Shown one piece after another: positions 1-6,808 of a stretch of DNA of 33,642 bases. Both the position numbers and the translations under genes were made by a program. How positions within the stretch are numbered: the first letter of the stretch is position 1; every line of letters starts with the position of its first letter. The notes below the pieces were generated by a model. That model worked only from the letters and a program-made list of their open reading frames with translations. It made no database searches and had not been told where the DNA came from. This DNA is from Acidobacteriota bacterium (GTDB lineage: Bacteria; Acidobacteriota; Vicinamibacteria; Vicinamibacterales; UBA8438), in the NCBI GenBank assembly GCA_021296475.1, contig JAGWAJ010000005.1:58581-92222 (forward strand). Direction: 5' to 3'.

Positions 1-43
1 TTCGCTGGCGCGAACGAAACTCCTGCGCGCCTTGACAGGCTGC

Positions 44-754
44 CTAGTCGACGATGATGGCCACGGCCTCGTGGAACCTCGCGAGGGGCCGCGGGAAGAT
101 CTCGAAGGCGTCGAAGGGGTTGAGCTGGATGTCGGGATACTCCGCCCCCTCCTCCTCCGTGCAGGAGTAGGTGCCCCACGCCGCGTCGACCACCAGGCTG
201 TCACCGGAGCCGGAGGTGAGCTCGACCGTCTCACCCTGGAGATCCGACCCCTCGCACACCGCGGCGCTCCCGCGGGGAGGGCGATCCTCGGGCACCCCCA
301 CGCGCACGGTGATGCCGAGATGATGGAACGGCACCGCCCGCCGCTCCGCCAGATCCCGGAGGCGGCTGGCCAGCGGGCCGTCCGCGCACGCCCGCGCCGC
401 GGCCGTCCGCCGGGCGAGCGGGCTCTCCGGAATCGGGTCGCAGAGCCGGTTGCCGATCGCGTCCACGAGGCCGTCGTCCTCCAGGGAGAAGAAGTCGCGC
501 GCCCGGAGCCAGTCGACGACGGCGTCCCGCGTGTTCCCGTCGGCGAACATCTCCTCGAGGAGCGCGTCGTGGCCCACCTCCGGGGTGCTCGTCGTGAGCT
601 CCACGGCGCCGCCGCCGGGGAACGTGACGCTCACAGCCTCCACGGCCGGCGCCTGGGGAATCGTCCGCCCGACCAGGAGGCCGATCACCAGGAGGGCCAC
701 GCCGCCGAACACGATCTTGATCAGGTCTCCTCTGCCAGGCATCCGCCCTCCCAT
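44..754 (-). CDS. Hypothetical single-pass membrane-anchored protein
   Basis: A 236-residue protein of unknown function. Residues about 12-30 are a hydrophobic segment (IKIVFGGVALLVIGLLVG) preceded by basic residues. This reads as an uncleaved N-terminal anchor with the remaining 200 or so residues outside the cytoplasm. The soluble part contains four cysteines, which could form disulfides, and an acidic C-terminal third. No catalytic motif is recognised. The second Met (codon 5, position 742) is an alternative start. A perfect TATAAT -10 box lies upstream at 818-823 on the same strand, so the gene probably has its own promoter in the 105-bp gap after kamA. The gene is convincing as coding because of its TM anchor and protein-like composition, but I cannot assign it to a family. 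Confidence 0.7.
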   Translation of the reverse strand: MGGRMPGRGDLIKIVFGGVALLVIGLLVGRTIPQAPAVEAVSVTFPGGGAVELTTSTPEVGHDALLEEMFADGNTRDAVVDWLRARDFFSLEDDGLVDAIGNRLCDPIPESPLARRTAAARACADGPLASRLRDLAERRAVPFHHLGITVRVGVPEDRPPRGSAAVCEGSDLQGETVELTSGSGDSLVVDAAWGTYSCTEEEGAEYPDIQLNPFDAFEIFPRPLARFHEAVAIIVD

Positions 755-783
755 GACGCAGCGCGAGAGCGACTCCCGTCGCC

Positions 784-823
784 CGGCGAGCGCCGCGCCC
801 GGGCTCGCCGTCGCGTGATTATA
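784..823 (-). promoter_or_regulatory. Putative promoter -10 and 5'-UTR hairpin of the membrane-anchored protein
   Basis: On the minus strand a perfect TATAAT lies at 823-818, about 65 nt upstream of the ATG at 754. No good -35 box is visible. Just downstream, CGGCGAGC (784-791) and GCTCGCCG (803-810) form a perfect 8-bp inverted repeat with an 11-nt loop. The hairpin would sit in the 5' UTR of this gene or act as a U-less terminator for the kamA-like gene ending at 860. The choice between these is inference. Confidence 0.4.
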
Positions 824-859
824 CGCAAGCCGAAACGCGCCCCCGCCCCCTCGCCGCCG

Positions 860-2011
860 TCAGTGCTCGTAGGCCAGGGCCGGCTCGTCGACCACGGCGA
901 GATCGTCCAGCCAGGAGGCCCGGTCGTCCCGCGGCCGCGCGAAGAACCGTCCGAGGTCGGCGGGGTCCTTCGCCTGGTGGTAGCGGAGGTAGATCCGCTC
1001 GTCGTCGACGCCGACGATCTCGACCTTGCCGGTCGCGTGCGACATGCAGTACTTGGCCCGCCGAGCGAGTCCGGAACCGCGCCGGAGCGCGTCCTGGAAG
1101 ATGAGCCAGCCGCGGACGATCGGGACCTCGTAGGGCTCGTTGCCCGCCGTCGGACGCCCCTGGAACAGGTAGTAGGGGGGGCACCCGATGTAGGAGAGCC
1201 GCGAGTACATCTCGGCCAGCGTGGCCGCGTCGTCGTTGACGCCCCGGATGAGCGGGCACTGGTTGACGCAGATGACGCCGTTGCGCAGGCAGGCGTCGAT
1301 GCCGGCCACCGCCGGCGCCGTCAGCTCGCGCGGGTGGTCGAAGTGCGCCATCAGGTAGATGCGCCGTTCCGGGGTCGAGTACTTCCGGAAAGCGGCCTGC
1401 AGCTCCTCGTCCCCGAGCACGCGCCAGGGGTCGAACGCAGGCATCTTCGATCCGATGCGGATGATTCGGACGTGGTCGATGGCGCGCAGCGCTTCGAAGA
1501 TCTCGACGAGCCGCCGGGTGCTCATCAGCAGCGGGTCGCCGCCCGTTAGCAGCACGTTGCTGACTTCCGGATGGGCGGCGATGTAGGCGAGACCGGCGCT
1601 GACGTCGTTGGTCACCTCGTCGTTGTCGTCCATGAAGAGCCGCTTGCGGAAGCAGTAGCGGCAGTAGGCGCCGCAGACCTCGTTGCACAGCAGCAGGACA
1701 GTGTCGAAGTACTTGTGCTGCACGCCGCGGGCCACGGTCACGGCCTGCTCGTTGCTGGCGTCCAGCCGGCCCCAGTCGCTCAGCTCCTCCTCGCGCGGAA
1801 TAATCAACTGGCGGATCGGGTCGTCGGGGTCGTCCCAGTCGATCAGCCCGAGGTAGTAGTCGTTCGCGCGGAAGACGTACTCCTCGGTGACCGGCTGCAG
1901 CCGGGCGCGGACGTCTGCGGGAATCGACGGGACCTGATCCAGCCGCCGGACGTATTTCACCCGCTGCCGCCCGCCGGGGGCCGACGAGGATTGCGTCAGT
2001 GGTGTGGTCAT
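860..2011 (-). CDS. KamA family radical SAM protein (lysine 2,3-aminomutase-like)
   Basis: A 383-residue protein. The radical SAM cluster motif CxxxCxxC is at C113/C117/C120 (sequence CGAYCRYCFRK), with an LTGGDPL segment at 155-161 as in the KamA family. The C-terminal TGK motif (K329) is the likely PLP lysine, matching the position of the PGGGGK lysine of clostridial KamA. Family knowledge: such enzymes interconvert alpha- and beta-lysine, or act on other amino acids or on EF-P lysine. The substrate here is not determinable. I chose the ATG at 2011-2009 because a GGAG lies 8 nt upstream and homology begins there; the frame stays open a further 102 codons upstream without similarity. No ablA/ablB acetyltransferase partner is adjacent, so a beta-lysine osmolyte role is not supported by context. 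Confidence 0.85.
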   Translation of the reverse strand: MTTPLTQSSSAPGGRQRVKYVRRLDQVPSIPADVRARLQPVTEEYVFRANDYYLGLIDWDDPDDPIRQLIIPREEELSDWGRLDASNEQAVTVARGVQHKYFDTVLLLCNEVCGAYCRYCFRKRLFMDDNDEVTNDVSAGLAYIAAHPEVSNVLLTGGDPLLMSTRRLVEIFEALRAIDHVRIIRIGSKMPAFDPWRVLGDEELQAAFRKYSTPERRIYLMAHFDHPRELTAPAVAGIDACLRNGVICVNQCPLIRGVNDDAATLAEMYSRLSYIGCPPYYLFQGRPTAGNEPYEVPIVRGWLIFQDALRRGSGLARRAKYCMSHATGKVEIVGVDDERIYLRYHQAKDPADLGRFFARPRDDRASWLDDLAVVDEPALAYEH

Positions 2012-2181
2012 AGGCTCTGCTCCACGCGGCGGCGACGGTGCCGCCCGTGAGATCGGAAACGCGCACGCCGTTGCCGCGCCCACAGGGCTCCGGAGCCGAG
2101 ATCTGGCGGTAACCGACGAACGCTGGTGTTGCCCGCCGGCCCCATCGCGCCGTCCGGCGATGGTTCGGCGGGGGCGACCAG

Positions 2182-2209
2182 AGTATTGCAGGATTGCCGG
2201 CCGATGCAA
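2182..2209 (-). promoter_or_regulatory. Putative sigma-70 promoter of the kamA-like gene
   Basis: Minus strand: -35 TTGCAT (2209-2204), 16-bp spacer, -10 AATACT (2187-2182). This would start a transcript near 2175, giving a 5' UTR of about 165 nt that includes the 2086-2097 palindrome. The same region carries the inverted repeat TTGCA...TGCAA (2186-2209), which overlaps the promoter and could be an operator. Pattern match only. Confidence 0.35.
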
Positions 2210-2358
2210 CCCCCAACGCGAGCTCGGCGGCCGGCGACCGCGGGGCGGGCTCTCCCCCTTCGGCGGCAAGTCGTTGGCCTGGAGGATGTTGCCCGGAGTG
2301 GGGGCGGCGGAGCGCACCTGGAATCCGCTCCGGCCGCGGGGCGCCGGTCGCCAGGTTG

Positions 2359-2373
2359 GGGCTCGCGGAGCCC
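2359..2373 (-). terminator. Hairpin downstream of the rraA-like gene
   Basis: GGGCTC (2359-2364) and GAGCCC (2368-2373) form a perfect 6-bp stem with a 3-nt loop, about 60 nt past the stop codon at 2435. There is no T tract, so it is a weak terminator candidate. Confidence 0.3.
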
Positions 2374-2434
2374 TGCGGCGGGCCCGGCCGCGATGACCGC
2401 GGCGGAGCGCTAAGCGGACCGGTCCGGACGCTCG

Positions 2435-3415
2435 TCAGCGGTCGCGGGTTCGGCGCTCGTACTCCTCGCGCAGGGCGGGCGACAGGGGGTAGACGTCGCG
2501 GAAGCGGTGCTCTCCGCTCCGGAGCAGATCGCGCTCGTGCTCTTCGAGCGCGGCGCGCTCGGCCGCGGCTGCGAGCACCGCGGGCACGAGGGCCGGCGGG
2601 AAGAAGAGCACGCCGGTGCCGTCGGCGACGACGACGTCGCCGGGGAGCACCGTGGCGGTGCCGATGCGCACCGGCGTGTTCCAGGCCGCCCCCAGCCAGC
2701 TCGTAGTCTCGACGTCGAAGAAGCGGGCGAATACGGGGAAGCCGCGGAACGTCTCCGACGTCAGCTCCGCCAGGTCCCGGCTGCCTCCGTCGATGACGAC
2801 GCCCGCCGCCCCGCGGAGCTTGATGCCGAGCGCGCCCATCCCGCCGAACAGCACGTGGCCGCCGGCGCCGCCCAGCTCGGCCACGATCACGTCGCCCGGA
2901 TGTGCCTCCTCCGCGGCCCGCGCGTAGTAGCGGCGGTCCCAGTCGCCTTCCGCGGCGAGGGTGTCGATGGCGTCGACGAAGTCCGGGCGGGGCGGGAGGA
3001 AGCGCATCGTGAGGGCCCGGCCCGCGATCCGCTCGCCGGGCTGCGTGCTCCGGAAGCCGCGTACGTAGTTGGCCCGGTAGTCGCCGAGCGCGCTCCAGAT
3101 GTCCTCGAGCTGCATCTCGCGCAGGCGGGCGAGATCGGCGTCGGTGACCGTCGTCGCGACCCGGGCCGGTCGCAGCACGTCCATGATCGCGCTGTAGGAG
3201 GTCCGGTTGGCCCGGAATCCCTCCGGTGCCTCGATGTCGCCGTCCGGTGGCGTCCCGGACGGCTGGGCCGCGGCGGGTGCGCCCGCCAGCAGGACGATGG
3301 ACAGAGCAAAGACCGGCAGGGCAAAGACCGGCAGGGTCACGACCGGCAGTGCGACGAACGGCAGGGCAACGTAAGGCAGAACAACGTAAGGCAGAACAAT
3401 CGCGCGTCGTTGCAT
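2435..3415 (-). CDS. RraA-like family protein with N-terminal signal peptide
   Basis: A 326-residue protein. The C-terminal 230 or so residues carry the RraA/HMG-aldolase fold signature: a GGMGALGIKLRGA segment followed by GSRDLAE (211-217), where R213-D214 match the conserved Arg-Asp that binds Mg and substrate in class II pyruvate aldolases and RraA. Unusually, residues 1-50 form an export signal (MQRRA, a long hydrophobic run, AGAPAAA-QP), so the mature protein should be extracytoplasmic. That makes the RNase E inhibitor role of E. coli RraA unlikely; an aldolase or lyase role is possible. The start at 3415 is supported by GAGGGAG 4 nt upstream. The gene is divergent from the dehydrogenase pair at 3508. 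The hydrophobic core is encoded by tandem 15-bp repeats (3293-3397). Confidence 0.8.
   Translation of the reverse strand: MQRRAIVLPYVVLPYVALPFVALPVVTLPVFALPVFALSIVLLAGAPAAAQPSGTPPDGDIEAPEGFRANRTSYSAIMDVLRPARVATTVTDADLARLREMQLEDIWSALGDYRANYVRGFRSTQPGERIAGRALTMRFLPPRPDFVDAIDTLAAEGDWDRRYYARAAEEAHPGDVIVAELGGAGGHVLFGGMGALGIKLRGAAGVVIDGGSRDLAELTSETFRGFPVFARFFDVETTSWLGAAWNTPVRIGTATVLPGDVVVADGTGVLFFPPALVPAVLAAAAERAALEEHERDLLRSGEHRFRDVYPLSPALREEYERRTRDR
3293..3397 (-). repeat. Seven imperfect 15-bp tandem repeats encoding the signal peptide core
   Basis: Residues 7-41 of the RraA-like protein read as seven pentapeptides: VLPYV, VLPYV, ALPFV, ALPVV, TLPVF, ALPVF, ALSIV. At the DNA level, neighbouring 15-bp units are nearly identical (for example GCAAAGACCGGCAGG next to itself, and ACAACGTAAGGCAGA next to a near copy). 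Expansion or contraction by whole units keeps the frame and would change only the length of the hydrophobic stretch. Confidence 0.85.
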
Positions 3416-3507
3416 GACTCCCTCGTCGGGCGGCACGCGCCGCCGGATCACGCGGCCCGGGTCCGCGGTCTCGACCGCCGGACCGGCACCCATGCTATAA
3501 GGATGCC

Positions 3508-4161
3508 ATGAGCGAGAGCCTGTCCCGGCGCGAGTGGCTGAAGCGCGCGGCGGTCGCCGGCGCCGCGGCGGCGGTTCCAGTCGGAGCACTCGGGGCGCAG
3601 CGCCCCGAGCAACAGGCCCGCGCCGGGACGTCGTTCGCGACGCTCGCGGCGGCCGAGGGGGAGACCCTGGAGGCGATCACGGCCCGACTGATTCCGACCG
3701 ACGAGCACGGACCGGGCGCCACGGAGGCGCGTGCGGCCCGTTATATCGATCACGCCCTCGGCGGTGCCCTGGCCGCGTCGCTCGCGGCCTACCGTGGCGG
3801 GCTCGCGGCCCTCGACCGTTTCGCGGAGACCGCGGCGGGAGCCCGCTTCGCAGACATCCCGGCCGACGCCCAGGACGCCGTGCTGCGGGCCGTGGAGCAC
3901 GGCTCGGCGGCAGGATTCGCCGGCAGCGCGGCCTTCTTCGCGATGGTCCGTTCGCACACCATCCAGGGCACGTTCTCGGACCCGGCGTACGGCGGGAACG
4001 AGGACTTCGTCGGCTGGGAGCTGATCGGCTATCCGGGCGTCCGGACCGCGGTGACGCCGGAGCTCCAGCGGATGGACGTCGCGCCGCCGGCCCGGCACGT
4101 TTCCGCCTACGACTACCCGGCGTTCGCCGCCGCCCGCACGAGGAGGACCCGTGGCCGTTGA
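3508..4161 (+). CDS. Gluconate 2-dehydrogenase subunit 3 family protein (Tat substrate)
   Basis: A 217-residue protein with a clear twin-arginine signal, SRREWLK at residues 6-12, followed by an Ala-rich hydrophobic region ending AVPVGALGAQ. The rest matches the small subunit type found with membrane-bound GMC dehydrogenases (gluconate 2-dehydrogenase subunit 3), including the AITARLIPTDEHGPGATEARAA-like segment near the N-terminus of the mature chain. In this family the small subunit supplies the Tat signal and the leaderless flavoprotein is co-exported with it. The next gene overlaps by 11 bp and is translationally coupled. TATAAG (3496-3501) lies only 6 nt before the ATG, so if it is the -10 box the transcript would be leaderless. 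AAGGAT just upstream may instead be the ribosome site. Confidence 0.85.
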   Translation: MSESLSRREWLKRAAVAGAAAAVPVGALGAQRPEQQARAGTSFATLAAAEGETLEAITARLIPTDEHGPGATEARAARYIDHALGGALAASLAAYRGGLAALDRFAETAAGARFADIPADAQDAVLRAVEHGSAAGFAGSAAFFAMVRSHTIQGTFSDPAYGGNEDFVGWELIGYPGVRTAVTPELQRMDVAPPARHVSAYDYPAFAAARTRRTRGR

Positions 4162-5854
4162 GCTCCCCAGGACCGACGTCGCCGTCATCGGCCTCGGCGC
4201 GGTGGGCGGCGTGGCCGCGCTGCCGCTGACGGAGGCCGGCCTGCAGGTGGTCGGCCTCGAGGCAGGCCGCTGGCAGAGCGCGCGCGACCACGCGCCGGAC
4301 GAGCTGTTCAACAACTACCGCGGCTGGCCCGACTCGGTCCAGAAGGCGAACCGGGAGGTCCCGGTGCACCGGCGGAACCCCTCGGCGCCGGAGACGCGGG
4401 CGTCGCTGCACCCGATGATGAATGCGGTCGGCGGCACGACGCTGCACTACTGGGCGCAGAGCTGGCGGCTGAACCCCTGGGACTTCCGGGTCGCGAGCGA
4501 GACGGCGCGCCGCTACGGGGCATCACGGCTGCCGGCAGGCACGACGGTCGAGGACTGGCCGTTCGGCCTCGAGGAGCTCGAGCCGTACTACGACCGCGTG
4601 GAGTACGCGATCGGCGTGTCGGGGCAGGCGGGCAACGTCGAGGGCGCGGTCGACGAGCGGGGCAACGTCTTCGAGGGCCCGCGGCGGCGCCCCTACCCGA
4701 TGCCGCCGCTGCGGGGCACGGGCTTCACCGAGCTGATGACCGGCGCAGCCCGGCAGCTCGGCTGGCATCCGTTCCCCGGTCCGGCCGCCGTCAACAGCGA
4801 ACGCTACGGCGAGCGCGCCGCTTGCCAGTACCATGGCTTCTGCAACCGTGGCGGCTGCCATCTCGACGCCAAGAACTCGACTGCGGTCACCACGATCCCG
4901 CGCGCGCAGGCGACGGGGAGGCTCGACGTGGTCACCGAGGCCCACGTCCGCGCGATCCGGGTGGACGGCGACGGGCGCGTGAGCGGAGTCGAATACGTCA
5001 AGGACGGCGAGACCTACGTCCAGCCCGCCAGCGTCGTTCTCCTGGCGAGCTACACGTACGAGAACGTCCGCCTGCTGCTGCTCTCGAAGTCGGCCGCCTG
5101 TCCCCGCGGGCTCGCCAACAACGGCGGGCAGGTCGGCCGCCACTACCTGAGTCACGCCCAGCTCGGCGGGGTGACCGCCCTCTTCCCGCACGACCTCAAC
5201 CGCTGGTACGGGCTGCCCGCGCAGGGCGTCGCGGTCGACGACTGGGCGGACGACAACTTCGACCACGCCGGGCTCGACTTCATCGGCGGCGGCAACCTCT
5301 GGGTCTACTCCGACCGCCGGCCCATCGAGGCCGCGAGCATGGCCACGTTCGGCCGGGCGCCGTCCTGGGGTTCAGGCTGGAAGGCCTTCGTCATGGAGAA
5401 CGCCGACCGGACGTGCGGCTCCTACCTCCAGAAGACGACGCTCCCCTACGAGGGGAACTATCTCGACCTGCACCCCACGATCACCGACCCGCTGGGCGAC
5501 CCCGTCTGCCGCATCACAGCCGACTACGGCGAGAACGAGCACCGTATCAACGACTTCATTCAGGACCGGATGGAAGAGTGGTTCCGCGCGGCGGGAGCCA
5601 TCGACGTGATCCGCGGCGGCCTCGGCACGATGGGCCCGACCACCCATGCTTACGGCGGCACCCGCATGGGCGACGACCCGGAGACGAACGTGGTCGACCG
5701 CTGGGGCTTCGCCCACGAGGCGCCGAACCTCGGCGTCCTCGGCGCCTCCGTGATGGGGACGAGCGGGGCGCACAACCCGACCCTGACCGCGCAGGCCCTC
5801 GCCTGGCGCACGGCCGAGCATCTCGCCGCGAACTGGCGGTCGATCGCGGAGTGA
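4151..5854 (+). CDS. GMC family oxidoreductase (gluconate 2-dehydrogenase-type flavoprotein subunit)
   Basis: A 567-residue FAD enzyme. The Rossmann motif GLGAVG is at residues 14-19. The C-terminal GMC signature reads THAYGGTRMGDDP, then HEAPNLGVLGAS, then GTSGAHNPTLT. H499 and H541 correspond to the paired active-site residues of the family. A Cys-rich stretch CQYHGFCNRGGC near residue 225 is typical of this dehydrogenase subgroup. The GTG start at 4151 has a perfect AGGAGG 4 nt upstream, inside the end of the partner gene. It lacks its own signal peptide, which fits co-export with the Tat-bearing subunit. The substrate (sugar acid, aldose or other alcohol) cannot be told from sequence. No cytochrome c electron-acceptor subunit is adjacent. 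Confidence 0.88.
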   Translation: MAVELPRTDVAVIGLGAVGGVAALPLTEAGLQVVGLEAGRWQSARDHAPDELFNNYRGWPDSVQKANREVPVHRRNPSAPETRASLHPMMNAVGGTTLHYWAQSWRLNPWDFRVASETARRYGASRLPAGTTVEDWPFGLEELEPYYDRVEYAIGVSGQAGNVEGAVDERGNVFEGPRRRPYPMPPLRGTGFTELMTGAARQLGWHPFPGPAAVNSERYGERAACQYHGFCNRGGCHLDAKNSTAVTTIPRAQATGRLDVVTEAHVRAIRVDGDGRVSGVEYVKDGETYVQPASVVLLASYTYENVRLLLLSKSAACPRGLANNGGQVGRHYLSHAQLGGVTALFPHDLNRWYGLPAQGVAVDDWADDNFDHAGLDFIGGGNLWVYSDRRPIEAASMATFGRAPSWGSGWKAFVMENADRTCGSYLQKTTLPYEGNYLDLHPTITDPLGDPVCRITADYGENEHRINDFIQDRMEEWFRAAGAIDVIRGGLGTMGPTTHAYGGTRMGDDPETNVVDRWGFAHEAPNLGVLGASVMGTSGAHNPTLTAQALAWRTAEHLAANWRSIAE

Positions 5855-5898
5855 GAGCGCGTCCGGCGGGCGACGAGGCCGGAGTCGCCGCGTCGAAC

Positions 5899-5911
5899 GG
5901 GGCTGCGCCCC
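5899..5911. terminator. Small hairpin between convergent genes
   Basis: GGGGC-TGC-GCCCC (5899-5911) lies between the end of the GMC gene and the end of the fmdB-like gene. It may serve both strands, but there is no T run on either side. Confidence 0.3.
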
Positions 5912-5914
5912 CGG

Positions 5915-6163
5915 TCAGTGATGGTGGTGGTGGATCGCCTCGTGCTCGGCGACCTGCTTGTCCCGCCGGATCTTCGCCGCCGCTTTGCGGGCCGACTTGA
6001 GATTCGTCTCGCGCGTGCCGTCGGAGCTGACGGCGAACATCGAGATCAGCCGCTCGACCTCGCCGCTCCGGCAGGAGGGACAGGCCGCTGGGCCGCTCTT
6101 CGGGAGGATGACGGCCTCGAATTCGTTGTCGCAGGCGCGGCAGCGGTACTCGTAGATCGGCAT
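5915..6163 (-). CDS. FmdB family zinc ribbon protein with natural C-terminal poly-His
   Basis: An 82-residue protein beginning MPIYEYRCRACDNEFE. The zinc ribbon cysteines are C8, C11, C28 and C31 (CxxC...CPSC), which is the defining FmdB_N pattern. FmdB proteins are small predicted regulators of unknown mechanism. The tail is Lys/Arg/Ala-rich and ends in five consecutive histidines encoded by CAC/CAT codons directly before the TGA stop. The frame continues 10 codons further upstream, but the start at 6163 matches the family. It is convergent with the GMC gene. Confidence 0.9.
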   Translation of the reverse strand: MPIYEYRCRACDNEFEAVILPKSGPAACPSCRSGEVERLISMFAVSSDGTRETNLKSARKAAAKIRRDKQVAEHEAIHHHHH

Positions 6164-6247
6164 GGCTGAGCGGCAGTGTGGATCGGCGGTCAACCGGCGG
6201 TCAAGCGGCGGATGATCGGGTTGCGGGAGCAGAGCGACAGCGCCCGA

Positions 6248-6805
6248 TCACGGGAGGAGGTCGCCGGCCGCAACAGCCGCCCGTGGGCGCGCGAGAGGAG
6301 CCACGTTGTCCCCGCGGTGGTAGATGGCGATGGACCGGTATCCGTCCGTGGCCGGTTCGCGGTGAACCTCGAGCCGGTCATCGGGCAGCGCGACAATCCA
6401 GTACTCCGGGATGCCGTAACGCGCGTAGAGCTGCTGCTTGACGGTGCGATCGCGGCGCAGCGAATCGTCCGACACCTCGACGACGAGCAGCGCGGTCGTG
6501 GGGTGCGCATCGAGATAGTCGCCCGGGGCGCCCTCGACCACGGCGATGTCCGGCTCCGGTTCCGAGTCGGGGCCGACGGCCAGCGGGGTCTGGGGCCGGA
6601 CGTGACAGCCGACGCCGAACGCGCGCTCGATCACCTTGGCGGCCATGATAATCGCGGCGGCGTGCCGGCTTCCCTGCGGTGTCATCCCGACGATCTCCCC
6701 GTCGATCAGCTCGATCCGATCGTCCGGACCGAAGACGCCGGCGTGGACCGCCCGGTCGTACGCCGCACGGCTCCAGCGGTAGGTTCCCGCGATCGTGTCG
6801 GCCAA
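6248..6805 (-). CDS. Uma2 family (DUF820) restriction endonuclease-like protein
   Basis: A 185-residue protein. It shows the PD-(D/E)xK-like Uma2 layout: DRIELIDGEIV (29-39), SEPEPDIAVV (81-90, with D86), LLVVEVSDDS (106-115, with E110), and a downstream K123. It ends with the GIPEYWIVALPDDRLEVHR segment characteristic of the family. Uma2 proteins are abundant in cyanobacteria and acidobacteria. A nuclease role is predicted but not established for most members. The start is a TTG at 6805 because an in-frame TAA, the stop codon of the preceding fusion gene, sits one codon upstream. Translation therefore probably depends on coupling to that gene. Confidence 0.88.
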   Translation of the reverse strand: MADTIAGTYRWSRAAYDRAVHAGVFGPDDRIELIDGEIVGMTPQGSRHAAAIIMAAKVIERAFGVGCHVRPQTPLAVGPDSEPEPDIAVVEGAPGDYLDAHPTTALLVVEVSDDSLRRDRTVKQQLYARYGIPEYWIVALPDDRLEVHREPATDGYRSIAIYHRGDNVAPLARPRAAVAAGDLLP

Positions 6806-6808
6806 GGG

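Larger units (their letters stand above)
2012..2434. other. 423-bp non-coding gap upstream of the kamA-like gene
   Basis: This gap lies between the ends of two minus-strand genes. It holds a candidate promoter (2182-2209), a perfect 12-bp palindrome GGCTCCGGAGCC (2086-2097) inside the predicted long 5' UTR, a hairpin GGGCTC-GCG-GAGCCC (2359-2373) that may end the rraA-like transcript, and a perfect palindrome CGGACCGGTCCG (2414-2425). I see no protein-coding signal and no recognisable riboswitch. Confidence 0.5.

Noticed and set aside
2012-2175. Lysine or other riboswitch in the kamA-like leader
   Set aside because: The predicted leader is long and has a palindrome, but I could not match any conserved riboswitch core.
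5915-5944. Poly-His codons as cloning-vector contamination
   Set aside because: They are in frame at the end of a complete natural FmdB gene with normal flanking genomic sequence.
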